DNA of 64,000 nt from Begonia masoniana (lineage: Eukaryota > Streptophyta > Magnoliopsida > Cucurbitales > Begoniaceae), in the NCBI GenBank assembly GCA_022432975.1, contig CM039502.1, positions 6,376,375-6,440,374 on the forward strand. The letters run 5' to 3'. The notes below the pieces were generated by a model. The model saw only the letters and a list, made by a program, of their open reading frames with translations. It was not told the DNA's origin and did not search any database. Made by a program: the position numbers and the translations under genes. Each line of letters opens with the position of its first letter. Within the stretch, counting starts at the first letter, position 1. This document shows, piece after piece, positions 53,001 to 64,000 of this stretch.

Positions 53001-55926
53001 TGAAAGTCATGATCAGGTATGAATATTTTCCAGCTGTGCTGGTAAAAGGAAAACAAATTAAAAATAAGCATACCATGGATCTCTTTAAGTGCAGGCCATT
53101 GTTGGCGACAAGACAATCGCCTTTCTCTTGATGGATAAAGAAATGTATCCTGGCATGTCTTCTTTGAAAAAAGCTTCTCCAACTGTGGAGCGAGGCATTG
53201 CGCTTCACAAGGTTTGTTTTCTTCTCAACCATGGGAATGATTGTATTCTCATGGAGATTGTTAGCCTTATTAATCCTTTTTTGCCAATATTAAGTTTATT
53301 GTCACTCTAGAGTGGCAATTTGATTGATGGATCTACTACATAAAGACCAGATTCATTGACATCTTTGCTTTGAGTAAATTTTGATTTGATAGTTGGGTTT
53401 GCAGATGATTCACTTTTTGACTATGGCCTTAGGAGGGGAAGGCTATCTTAATTTCATGGGAAATGAGGTGAGAACAGTTTCCTTGACTCTCTGTATTGTC
53501 AAGAGAGGCACCCCGAGTTTGTTTTGCAAAAGATTAATATGGACCTGCAAACAATTTTTTTTTTGCTAGATATTTGTGAACAAATCAGGAAACATCTCAT
53601 TAGTTGAAGAGTTGACTAGAAATCACAGTTATCTACTGTATGTGATCATCAGGAAACATGTCATTAGTTGAAGAGTTGACTAGAAATCTCAGTTATCTAC
53701 TGTATGTGATCATGTTATCAACAATAATAGTGTTTAATTGGATTTAGTGATTAATTTGTGAAAATAAATCATCATTTTTATTTGATTTGTAATGATCAAT
53801 GACTACTTTCAATAGTTCGGTCATCCTGAGTGGATAGACTTCCCAAGAGAAGGGAATGGGTGGAGCTATGAAAAGTGTAGACGCCAGTGGAACTTGTTGG
53901 ATACAGATCACTTACGGTACAAGGTACGGTAGGACTACATATTAGTACCTATTTACTATAGCCTGCAGCTCTTATCCTCATCCCCACAATGTTTTCCAAA
54001 AAAGTAGATTTGTCTAACATTCACATGCAAAATGGTTCCAACCATGTTATTAATTCGTGGTCATCATATCATGCACAATATAAGAAATACCGCTCTCTTC
54101 CGAAGCATTTGATTCTTACGTGCCTGATACAGCTTTTCGCCCTTAAGACTGCCCTTGTTAGTATAAGTTCCTTGCCCTTATTGAGTTTGAATTCTTTGCA
54201 GTTGTTGAATGCTTTTGACAGAGCAATGAATCTACTTGATGATAAATTTTCCTTCGTTTCATCCACAAAACAGATTGTGAGCAGCGCAAATGACAAAGAC
54301 AAGGTATAGATCTGTCTGGGTTAGACTATTTTTCTTCACATTTATTTCCACACCACCTGTTTCATCTAATCACAGTTCTTCTATTAGGAAGTTAAGGTAG
54401 AAGCATAGCATGGTGTTTTCATTAGAAGGAATTCTATTGGTATCTACAAGTGTAGTTCGTATTTCTTTGATACTACCCAAGGCTATTATTGCTTGCTAAA
54501 AAAGACAAGAAGGTTTTCATTTGCTTAAAACAGAAAGGCCAAAGCTCTCAAGATTCTTACTTTAACCATTCATTTGCCTTTTTGTTGTTGAAACTTTCCT
54601 GCTCACTTGTTACAGGTTATAGTCTTTGAGCGGGGAGATCTAGTTTTTGTGTTTAATTTTCATCCCTCTAACACCTACCGTGGGTATGTATATTTCTTTT
54701 CGATGGTAAGGCCTTTTTTGTTGCTTTACTTCCACCAATTGATTGATGGGTAGCTTATGATGAAATGTATAGATACAAAGTTGGGTGTGACTTGCCCGGA
54801 AAGTATAGGATTGCTCTAGATAGCGATGCCTGGGAGTTTGGTGGCCATGGAAGAGTAAGATAATTTTCTTCAACACTTTATGATGATTGGGTAAAGATCC
54901 AATCTACCACCTTTCAATTTTCTAGAAGTAGATTTTAAATTCTTGGTGGAGCTCTAGAGTGGAAGCGACTTTATTTCCCTTACGAATGTATCGAAATAAT
55001 GATTCGAAGGAGCCGGCTTCTGTTCTTTATTTTCTCATTTTCTGGCAGGTGGGTCATGATGTTGATCATTTTACGTCTCCTGAAGGAATTCCGGGAAGGC
55101 CCGAAACAAATTTTAATAATCGACCCAACTCGTTCAGAGTGCTCTCACCGGCTCGCACTTGTGTGGTAAAGATTACGCATTTTTTTCTCTGCTGCTTTTC
55201 TCTTTTAACAAATTGGCAGAAAGAAATAATTTGTGCTCATTTCGAATCAAATTACACATTCGATCTGAAAAATGTGCACTCAAAACTTATAGCCTCCGAA
55301 TGGCTGTGTCAAGCAACTGAGGAGATTGCTGGTATTGGTGAATGAAAGATTAGTAATGTGCCATGAACGACCCATTGCAGGTTTACTATAGAGTCGATGA
55401 AACCGAGGAAGAAAAGAGATATGGCAACTCGGTTAGCACAAATCTGGCATCTGTAGACGAGGACCCATCAGTTGATGAAACCGAGGAAGAAAAGAGAAAT
55501 GGCAAATCGGTTAGCACAAATCTGGCATCTGTAGACGAGGACTCATCAGTCGATGAAACCGAGGAAGAAAAGGGAAATGGCAACTCGGTTAGCACAAATC
55601 TGGCATCTGTAGACGAGGAACCATCAGTCGATGAAACCGAGGAAGAAAAGAGAAATGGCAAATCGGTTAGCACAAATCTGGCATCTGTAGACGAGGACCC
55701 ATCAGTCGATGAAACCGAGGAAGAAAAGAGAAATGGCAAATCGGTTAGCTCAAATCTGTCATCTGTAGATGAGGACCCATCGGTCGATGAAACCGAAGAA
55801 GAAAAGAGAAATGGCAACTCGGTTAGCACAAATCGGTCATCTGTAAATGAGGACCCATCAGTGGCAGGAATTGGAGCAGTGCTGATCGAGGAAGACGTCG
55901 AGGAATCTACAGGGGATGCTGAATGA
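50093..55926 (+). CDS. SBE1: class I (B-type) starch branching enzyme with repeated acidic C-terminus
   Basis: Plastid 1,4-alpha-glucan branching enzyme (GH13) that cuts an alpha-1,4 chain and re-attaches it by an alpha-1,6 bond in starch. ATG at 50093 opens a Ser-rich transit peptide ([16 protein letters not shown]). Mapped exons: 51098-51314, 51449-51518, 51602-51868, 52110-53016, 53095-53211, 53405-53467, 53816-53923, 54202-54303, 54616-54683, 54773-54854, 55049-55165, 55381-55926; these encode 887 residues. Visible: CBM48 module ([20 protein letters not shown]); the four GH13 motifs [17 protein letters not shown] (nucleophile Asp), [10 protein letters not shown] (acid Glu) and AESHDQ (stabilising Asp); [20 protein letters not shown]; ending [14 protein letters not shown]. 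All catalytic residues are present. The last exon adds six 26-residue acidic repeats. The region between the first exon and 51098 is not resolved: a frame at 50228-50320 looks like the end of a transit region, but its splice sites are unclear. Confidence 0.94.
53585..53712. repeat. 64-bp tandem duplication in a branching enzyme intron
   Basis: Two abutting copies, 53585-53648 and 53649-53712, each starting TCAGGAAACAT and ending near TATGTGATCA. They differ at about two bases. They lie wholly within the intron 53468-53815. Confidence 0.9.
54537..54563 (+). repeat. intronic copy of a branching enzyme exon fragment
   Basis: Twenty-seven bases starting GGCCAAAGCTCTC are identical to 52477-52503 in the large exon of the same gene; the match continues as ACCA after one mismatch. 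This copy is in the intron 54304-54615, 2060 bases downstream, in the same orientation. Confidence 0.85.
55393..55860 (+). repeat. six in-frame 78-bp coding repeats
   Basis: Units begin at 55393, 55471, 55549, 55627, 55705 and 55783, each 78 bases and each encoding 26 residues of the form [14 protein letters not shown] followed by [12 protein letters not shown]. Variation is light (RY, RN or GN; N or K; D or E). The first unit continues directly from the conserved YYRVDE end of class I branching enzymes, so the array looks like amplification of the native C-terminus. The last unit is followed by 21 unique residues and TGA. Confidence 0.97.
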
Positions 55927-57312
55927 AGTGAGGTAGAATATTGTATGCGAGATGAAACTGTTGTTCCTTTTTTTGCCACTACTAGTTTAGGAATATGAGA
56001 TGTCTGAGGCCAACTTAACTTTGTTGCCATTTGCCAAGACATGGCTCAGTTCCTGATAAAACTATAATCAATCTTGATGTAGCTGTTGGAGCGTGTTTCT
56101 AGAAATTCATGTACAATTACGATCACGTAACGAATAAGAAAGCTTTCCAAGATTGATAAATACGATGTAATTCATAAAAAACAGCCTCACTTTTAATATA
56201 CATTGATGTCATGTTAATTGTTATCAACCATCTCATAACCAATCACATCTACCAGAGTTATTTTATTTTTCAACATTCCTTGAGTTTCTTTGTGCATCGA
56301 CGTCCGTGCATCGATCACCCTCAAACAAGGTTTGCTCGAAAATATTACGAGAATGCGGTAGGTCTGAGTGGATGAGGAAGAAGAGAATAATGATCCTTAT
56401 AAAGGAAATTGTAATAAAAAAGACGACAAAACTTGGAGTGTACAGGCAAAATGCTGAAACTATTCAATGGATCAAGAAAATAAACGCTGTATGTTTCAAT
56501 TATAGAATACCTATTGTGCTGAGTACAAGGGAAGACTGCAGTTCATGACCGTGGCATCTTCAATCTTGAAACTGGAATGGCAGACACTCCACCATTGCCA
56601 ATCTGAGACTCAGGATTTCGCCTCTACCTGTTTGAGTGACTGCGTCAATACCTCATCGGTTCATCTACACATTTATCGTCAAGTTATATAAGAGGTCGAT
56701 AATCGATTGAAAACAGAAAAAATGTGGATTTGTTGGTTTGAACTTAAGTGAATCATCCCATATTTATGAATGTTGATTACAAGGCTTCCATCAGAGGTTG
56801 AAGATGCAAAAGCAAGCACTCAAATAAGCAAAAGTCAAGCAAGTGAATTCCTATTGTTTGAACTTTGAAGTTTCACGAGAGTCATTCCACAAATACCTTC
56901 ACTTTCTGGAGATAAAAGGCTTTATAGATTCTACAACCACCTGTTCAAGGAGGAAAAGAAATACATTAGTGAGGGAAAGGGACAACCTTTACAGCTGGAT
57001 AACCAACGCTGAAAGTTTCATTTTAAGAACAAAACTAATGTTATTATAGCTTAATTCTCTTTGCGCTTTCCCAAAACATAGTAATAGACCCATCACTGGC
57101 CTATGAAGCCAAAAGATTCATCCTAATAAGATAAAAACAACTTTCCATAATTAAATTACATTATGCAGCAAAAATTCAGTCTACTTGACTCTGGGATTGG
57201 ATACTAAACCAACTGATGAGTAATCTCTAGAGAACACTACGCCCTCAATGAAATGGTGAAAATGGTTGAGAATTAAATTCTGATACTAGTACTAGAATAA
57301 TTGTATGTTAGA
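55927..57312. other. convergent 3' flanks
   Basis: Lies between the branching enzyme (plus) and DWA2-like (minus) genes. Short frames at 56306-56548 and 56843-57049 have no recognisable similarity. Nothing else was supported. Confidence 0.45.
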
Positions 57313-60300
57313 TTACAGACGCTGAAATCTCACCCTCCCATCATATGACAGTGATGCGAAGATCCAAGGCTCCCGATAGCTCCATGCGAGGCCTGTAGTA
57401 TTAATTTAAAGTAGGTCAATTTCAGTAAAACAATTCAACATACAGTAAAGATCACTAAGGGTGGGGATATCACCATATACACTATCCTCATAGTCACTGT
57501 ATGAAGTCAATAATGGATCCACCCGTCGATTTGGTGAATAAATGGGACTGCTAATTGAAAACAATGATAAGTTTCAGAACAAACAAAAAAATGACATTAT
57601 CAATAACCTTAATAATAATAATAAAAAAAAGAAAAATAGACCTGTCAGGCTTTAATTCGTCACTGCCAGATACAGAAGCCGACCATAAATTGACTGTTGA
57701 GTCCGTACCAGCACTCTACAAATTTGAACAATTCGTCAGTGAACCTTACAACTACCAAAATCATTAAAAAATTATGATTTCGCTAGCATTGTCAATAGCA
57801 AGATATTAAACGGTGTTAGGCTCTAGCATGAATATGAGAATCTAAAAGGCAGCCTTTTATGACTTCTAGCAAGAAAAATAGTTGCACACTTTTATGTCTA
57901 TGGGTGTTTCTTATTTTACGTACAGAAACTCACACGCTTATAAATGAATTTAAAATCTACAAAGAAAAGGTGAGGGTGGGCTGGGTGGCAAGGTCAAAAA
58001 ATGGATACAGACAGAAATAGCGAGAAAGAGAGAATACCAAAATCAGCCCATCATACTCAGGATTACAGCAAACAGCCCAGGTCCTAAAATAACCCAATTG
58101 AAGAACTATAAGCAAGTGAATCCAGTTATTGATGGAGCAGCAATTCATTGCGTCTCAGAACGAAGTGAGAGGCTGTGCAAAAAACAAAAAAAATACCAGT
58201 GTGTATGTCCAGAGAGCTCCTGGACGGGATACTTTGGCTTCCTAAGGTCCCATATGCATATACCAGTTTCATCCTCAGCAGTAACCTGAAATATTTGCCA
58301 ATGCTTTATTATAATGCTCATGGGAGATGTTGCAAGCTAAGATTAAAAAAAATATATATATTGATGGTTATGTTGTTCAACAATTAGATTAGCAACCCAG
58401 TAAGAAGTATATTTCAAACATCCACTAACACTAACTTCATGTCTTCCTGTCTTTCTGATGGCATAGGATAGGAATCACAAATTCAAGCTTATTCTAGGTC
58501 TTACTATCCAACGTACTAGTGTATTAATAAGATGACCATGTCACCAAATTCTTAATAACCATGACTTCAGTTTAGTTATGGCAATAATGGCACAGTTTCA
58601 TCTGAAAAAAAAAAAAAAAAAACTCTTATAGAAAGTATTTATAAATATTGGTGATGCTATCAAATACATGCACTAAGTCTTACAAGTATATGCTTCTTCT
58701 TGGGGTTGTAGTCGACACTGCGTACATATGCACAGTCAATGGAGTTGGTATTCCTGCAAATAATTAACTATTTCGTCACCAAAGAATTCAAATGACATAA
58801 ATATGCAAAACATGCGGTCTGTAAATTCTTAACTAGTTCTAGTCAGGAAAAGACAAAACAGAACCTCGTATCTGAAGCCACTTACGCTATTATCTAAAAG
58901 GGGACAAATCAATTGGAATAATTCTTTCAGACTGCCAAAAAAGACTTTGGCAACCAAGAAGTTTTGTGAAACTAGAGTGAGGATGATATTTGAAAAACAA
59001 CAATGCACATATGAAGGAGCGATCTAAAGAAAAGCTCCACACATCTAAATGCGATAATATAATAAAATAAAATAAAATAAAAAGAAGCTTTACCCAAGCC
59101 CAACAAAACAAAGTGTCACAAAAAGAAAGCCTAAATCCTTAATGACAAACTTTCCTGGTCAAGAATCAATCTATTCTTTTTGTTTCAAATATACGAAAAA
59201 AAAAACCAATAGTCACAAGCTTGGTCACTCTTTTCTCCTCCCTACCCCAAATCCCTTTCATTTAAAAAATAAACTCCTAATCAAAAAAGGGATCACCGAT
59301 GTACACAAACCACCTTCAGAACTAAGGTCATGACATGTATGTATACCACTACCAAACCACCTTAAATTACAAACTTTCCTCGTCAAGAATCAATCTATTC
59401 TTTTTGTTTCAAATATACAAAAACAAAAAACCAATAGACACAAGCTTGGTCACTCTTTTCTCCTCCCTACCCCAAATCCCATTCATTTAAACAATAAACT
59501 CCTATTCCTCCCTAGTAGAGATTCAAGATTTTGTCATTCCTCCCCATTTCTTTCCGGAATTCTCAGATAATTCAACTCCTTATTCTCATTTCCCCCATCT
59601 CTTATTTAATCTCTAATTCAAATTAGAAACCACCAATAATTTAAAAATAGAAACTACCATTTAATTTAAAAACTACCTATAAATATTCCTAATATAACCT
59701 TAGAACATTATTTTTGTTCCTAACATCATCCTAGTTTCATAACAATCCAGGTAAAATAATTCATACTTATACCGACCAAAAATATTTATTAATCCCTCCA
59801 TACTTGCCCCATAACCGTCTATGAACTCTCAGATGATTTGACATATCTAGATACCATGCCACAAACTAGACACCAACTTGCCCATGCTAGGGGGAAGGCA
59901 ATAAAGAACCAAGATATAAGGTGTAATTTACGAACTTTGTTTTATGCTATTGTAATCTGGAGGTATCATGGAGGTGGTTAGTTATGATTCTTTAAAGGGG
60001 ATAAAGGAAGGTAGGAGGTAAGAGGAAGGTAGGAAAATAGTAAAGGAGGCAGAGCACAGTTCTCTCCAAACCCTGTTTCTATCTTGATTTCTCTGGATTT
60101 TACCGCTTGATAGGAAGCTCATGCAAGGCTAGAACTTACCGGAAATTCTGTGAGGAAGATGTCATTTGGAATAACCTGGGATTTTGAGATGGAAAGTAGA
60201 AAGATTCGTAATTGGCCTTGACGAACAGAGACGAAAAGGTTTCGCAGGACAAACGAAAGGAATCGTGAGGTTTTAGGCGGGTTTTTCTTTTGAAAGATAG

Positions 60301-63034
60301 GGTTTCTGTAACCTTTTGAAAGAATATATATCTTCCAAAAAAGAAATCCTATAATTAAAGAATTCGACAAGATCTTTCAAATTCGATACTTCATTATCCT
60401 GGTATTATTAACAGAACAGTTGAATTAGCATAAAACTTAATGAACTTAAATTACAGTCAAATGACATACTTCATTGATCTGAGATCCCAAAATTGAACTG
60501 ACGATTCAGAAGTTGCTGCAACAACATTTACATCATGTGGATCCCATGCACCTCCAAACAAGTAGTGCAGCATCCCTGCTGACTCCTTTGATTGTACCTA
60601 AACTTTCCCACAAAACCCAAATAAGAATCTCTGTGGGATTCTAAGTGTCAAATGAACAAGAACGTTTGAAGCCCTAGTAAAATTCCATTGAGAAGATCAA
60701 CTCTCAAGAGCCCTCCATAATAAAAATAAAGATGAACCATGCACATACTTGCAGGTTAAAAATTGGACCAACATTTAGCATGCAAGGGAACTCGAATTTA
60801 ACATTTGATAGATAGGGGTTTATTGGATAGCTTATCTCCTTTTCTAGTTTAGACGCTAAGGTTTTTGACTTTTTGGATGCAAGCGATTATAAAACTTGTT
60901 GAAACTAGTTTTTTTTTAGTACTAAATCCTCATACCAAATTATGCAACGTGACATGTACTGCCACTAACAATGACAAAGAAGTGTTACGATTTCTACCTG
61001 GGCAGATTTTCTTGCACAATCCAAGCTCCATAATATTATGTTCTCCTCGTCAACACTGATCAGCTTATCGTGCTTTCCAGATGGCCACCACAGAATGCTT
61101 AGGAGTTCAAAATAGATAGATAAAAAAATACCAAGTCATCCAAGGAAACAAAAGAAACAACATTTTTGGAGTTCAAACAAAATAACAAATAAAGATTAAA
61201 AAAATTACAATATCAAATTTTTTTAGAATCATGTGTCATATTGTCATTAGTAGGTGTAAATTCTCATGACCTACTTAATGCATGGAAAAGTTTTTGTTTC
61301 ATATTTTCAATTCCAGAAATCCAAAAATATCAAATCAAAGAAAAAAAATCTAATTTTTGTAGCTAAATTTCTTAGAACAAAAAAACTTTGGACAAGACTG
61401 CAAACACACCATTTCATCTTTTTATCATGGGCATCAAGAGAAGTTATTCGTTCCAACTGTGGCGAATTCAATTCACCATACAGTTCAGGGATCTGCCATA
61501 CTGCTGCTCCAAATGATTCACCTTCGAGAATATAAAAATACAATAAGATGCTATCTCCTTTTCTAGTTTAGACGCTAAGGTTTTTGACTTTTTGGATGCA
61601 AGCGATTATAAAACTTGTTGAAACTAGTTTTTTTTTAGTACTAAATCCTCATACCAAATTATGCAACGTGACATGTACTGCCACTAACAATGACAAAGAA
61701 GTGTTACGATTTCTACCTGGGCAGATTTTCTTGCACAATCCAAGCTCCATAATATTATGTTCTCCTCGTCAACACTGATCAGCTTATCGTGCTTTCCAGA
61801 TGGCCACCACAGAATGCTTAGGAGTTCAAAATAGATAGATAAAAAAATACCAAGTCATCCAAGGAAACAAAAGAAACAACATTTTTGGAGTTCAAACAAA
61901 ATAACAAATAAAGATTAAAAAAATTACAATATCAAATTTTTTTAGAATCATGTGTCATATTGTCATTAGTAGGTGTAAATTCTCATGACCTACTTAATGC
62001 ATGGAAAAGTTTTTGTTTCATATTTTCAATTCCAGAAATCCAAAAATATCAAATCAAAGAAAAAAAAATCTAATTTTTGTAGCTAAATTTCTTAGAACAA
62101 AAAAACTTTGGACAAGACTGCAAACACACCATTTCATCTTTTTATCATGGGCATCAAGAGAAGTTATTCGTTCCAACTGTGGCGAATTCAATTCACCATA
62201 CAGTTCAGGGATCTGCCATACTGCTGCTCCAAATGATTCACCTTCGAGAATATAAAAATACAATAAAGCATCCATCATCCATCATCCATCATCCATCATC
62301 CATCATCCACATATTACAATAAGTGAGACAGCAAATCAAAAAAATCAAAAATTGTGAAAACATTCTCGTGTACCATCATTGTTCCACTTCTAGTCAAAAC
62401 CACTAACATACTCTCTTCTCGTATTTTACACAACATTTCAGAAAGCAACGTGCTACACTCCCGGATCCATGGGTGACCAAAAATGATAATCGTGTACACT
62501 CAACTACCAGAACTAGCATACTTGAAAATTTGTTCAAGATTACAAAAGGCCGTAGTAATAGAGAATCAATATAAGAAGTAAATGATGATCAAGCATATAC
62601 CAGTAGAGAAGACTGTGGAGAATATACGCTGGTCAAATGGGCAAGACGCTAGATCCCAAATCTCACTCGGGTGCGAAAATAAACCCTCGCATATGAGCTC
62701 AGTTCCACCAGAGGAGAGCCGAATCAAATGTACCTACCGAATAGAAAAATCCAATATCTATAAAAGCAAACCACGAGAACTAAGAATGTAGTGCAATTGC
62801 AAAACCTCGTTTTCTTCTTTGAGACTGAGTGTGCCGGTGATGAAGCTGGTGTGATCCGTGTCTGCTTTTACATCGGCTATACATCGAGCCTGTACGTTGA
62901 ACAGAGAAGATTAAATCAAAATTAAGGCTCATAAAAACAGAGATCTGAAGATTTTTGGGGAGGACAAAAGAGAAATCGCCAGAAATGACCTGGTATTTCA
63001 GACCGTATCCAATGCCCGATGATCCACCTTGCAT
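57313..63034 (-). CDS. WD40 protein, DWA2/EIPR1-like, with internal exon-pair duplication
   Basis: In Arabidopsis DWA2 (At1g76260) is a DDB1-binding WD40 receptor of CUL4 ubiquitin ligases that restrains ABA signalling; the animal relative EIPR1/TSSC1 works in endosome-to-Golgi tethering. Exons on the minus strand: 63034-62990 (MQGGSSGIGYGLKYQ), 62889-62806, 62733-62601, A 62241-62130, B 61816-61717, [A' 61521-61410, B' 61097-60998], 60597-60470, 58753-58684, 58285-58197, 58083-58038, 57715-57642, 57550-57474, 57392-57313. With one A-B pair the frame is perfect: 345 residues (Arabidopsis about 350), with WD blades EIWDLASCPFDQRIFSTVFS, AAVWQIPE, LISVDEENIILWSLD, VQFWDLR, GICIWDLRKPKYPVQEL, STVNLWSAS and GLAWSYREPWIFASLSYDGR. 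A plus B total 212 bases, so including both pairs shifts the frame and hits TGA 17 codons into A'. The gene works only if one pair is skipped or if the duplication is an assembly artefact. Confidence 0.92.
59145..59504. repeat. spaced ~136-bp direct repeat in a DWA2-like intron
   Basis: Copies at 59145-59279 and 59369-59504 begin ACAAACTTTCCT and end AATAAACTCCTA, with about 95% identity, separated by about 90 bases. They lie in the intron between 58754 and 60469. The neighbouring DNA up to about 60100 is pyrimidine-rich then purine-rich and may be part of the same inserted element. Confidence 0.85.
60833..62266. repeat. ~720-bp near-identical tandem duplication spanning two exons
   Basis: Copy 1 runs 60833 to about 61546 and copy 2 61552 to about 62266, with an offset of 719 bases (720 after one extra A in an A-run at about 62050). 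Apart from that indel I see no difference. A five-base filler (GATGC) separates the copies. Each copy holds one exon A and one exon B of the DWA2-like gene plus flanking intron. Confidence 0.96.
62267..62308. repeat. CATCCAT 7-bp microsatellite
   Basis: Five to six units of the heptamer CATCCAT follow immediately after the right edge of the 720-bp duplication, inside the intron between exon 3 and exon A of the DWA2-like gene. Confidence 0.9.
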
Positions 63035-64000
63035 GGCTATTCCTCCTAGAGTCGCGACCAGAGCTCCAGTTATATTAAGATCGATTGCCTCAGTTCAGAG
63101 CTCAGACAACCCACCTGGTTTAGCCGTACTATAAAGAATAGGACCGAACCGATCCAACTGAACCGGAGATTTCCAAAAATTAGAAAATTAAAATCTTGTT
63201 GATCGGTCTATTTCTCAATTCTACAATTAAAGAATTGGCCAATAAAAATCTCCGTGACTACACTAATTAATAATTGTCACATCATGAAGTAAAAATTAAA
63301 ATATAATAATAAAAAATAAACGTAACATTATTTTTAGGGTTCATAGAAAACGAGAATTTTTTTTGAAAAAAATTGTGTTAATTTAGAAGATCAAAAACAC
63401 TCGTTTGAAAAATGAAGACAAGTTTCAGAATTTACATTCTTCTTGGGTAATTTCATAGATTACACCATGTTCTATCTCTAGTTTATCTCGAGGAAAATAA
63501 TATAACAATACAGGTTTATAATATAACAATACAGGTTTGGAGTTACGAAGAATAATAATATACAAACTTAAAGTCCAAACAGATAGCAATTATATGAAAA
63601 ATTAGTTATAAGAGTAATAAAATTTTCACATTGAATATTTTTTAAATATATTATAATCTTATTTTTTGTAACAATGTTTTCTAAGCTCAATCCTTGTAAT
63701 TTCTCTCGATTGGAGTTTCTAAGTAAATCTATATAATTATTATTTTCTTCTTTATTATCGCTTTATTATAATAGCACGAAAAAAGATGTCTAAAGAGTTT
63801 GTAGCTAGAGCAAGAATGATTTCACTCCTCTCGCGTTGAGTCTATTTTCTCGGACGCCATATGTACACCATTCTTTGCTATGTTCACGAACAAAAAACAA
63901 GTTGATTATGATCGTTACAGAGATCATAACGAACAAATGAGATAACATCATAGACAATATATATGAGTGTGTGTGGGACAGCCCACTATGTGAAGACAAG
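63035..64000. other. DWA2-like promoter and AT-rich flank
   Basis: The promoter and leader of the DWA2-like gene are at the left. The rest is AT-rich, with a 21-bp tandem pair at 63497-63538. The short minus-strand frame at the right edge (63805-63999) matches nothing I recognise. Confidence 0.45.
63497..63538. repeat. 21-bp perfect tandem pair
   Basis: ATAATATAACAATACAGG plus TTT occurs twice back to back (63497-63517 and 63518-63538) without mismatch. Confidence 0.9.

Noticed and set aside
55386..56042. A 218-residue antisense open frame opposite the branching enzyme repeats
   Set aside because: It exists only because the 78-bp unit has no stops on the opposite strand; the residues are the reverse reading of the repeat and match nothing.
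60865..61059. Plus-strand 64-residue frames at 60865 and 61584 as duplicated small genes
   Set aside because: They are antisense readings over exon B and its copy within the tandem duplication of the DWA2-like gene.

Overview
This is plant nuclear DNA, almost certainly from a eudicot. Genes are split into many short exons by AT-rich introns with GT..AG borders, intergenic DNA is AT-rich and littered with small repeats, and every recognisable protein is plant-type (MLO, plant IRE1, PUB U-box ligases, B2 cyclin, class I starch branching enzyme, chloroplast OEP21). A rosid, perhaps a cucurbit, is my guess; nothing here proves the family.

Layout: OEP21 (782-2262, minus), an MLO seven-transmembrane protein (3906-7332, minus), a DHHC S-acyltransferase (8013-13050, minus), a retrotransposon LTR (14569-15088), the ER stress sensor IRE1 (15585-19705, plus), a CFK1-like F-box/kelch gene (21368-23113, plus), a PUB43/44-like U-box ARM ligase (23579-27292, minus), a gene-poor 6.7 kb, a TANGO2/NRDE family gene (34041-35273, minus), another gene-poor 4.6 kb, a plant protein of unknown function (39901-40697, minus), a PUB15-like ligase (42171-44898, minus), a B2-type mitotic cyclin (47020-49539, plus), a class I starch branching enzyme (50093-55926, plus) and a DWA2-like WD40 protein (57313-63034, minus). 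Exons were placed by hand from splice sites and reading phase; OEP21, MLO, PUB43-like, TANGO2, PUB15-like, cyclin and DWA2 all join into uninterrupted frames of the length expected for the family.

The genes do not form a pathway, but four of the thirteen feed ubiquitin ligases (two U-box E3s, one SCF F-box receptor, one CUL4-DDB1 WD40 receptor). Several families match, from memory, neighbouring Arabidopsis loci on chromosome 1 (OEP21, PUB43, CYCB2, DWA2) and chromosome 5 (PUB15, CFK1), so the window looks like an ancestral gene block rather than an accessory island.

The main anomalies are: (1) a nearly perfect ~720 bp tandem duplication inside the DWA2-like gene that doubles two exons and would shift the frame if all were spliced in; (2) two compensating single-base frameshifts that bracket the IRE1 kinase domain; (3) six tandem 26-residue acidic repeats forming the C-terminus of the starch branching enzyme; and (4) a 27-base exon fragment of that enzyme copied into one of its own downstream introns. 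The first two could be assembly or consensus errors and should be checked against reads. I found no CRISPR, bacterial-type system or other clearly new molecular system.
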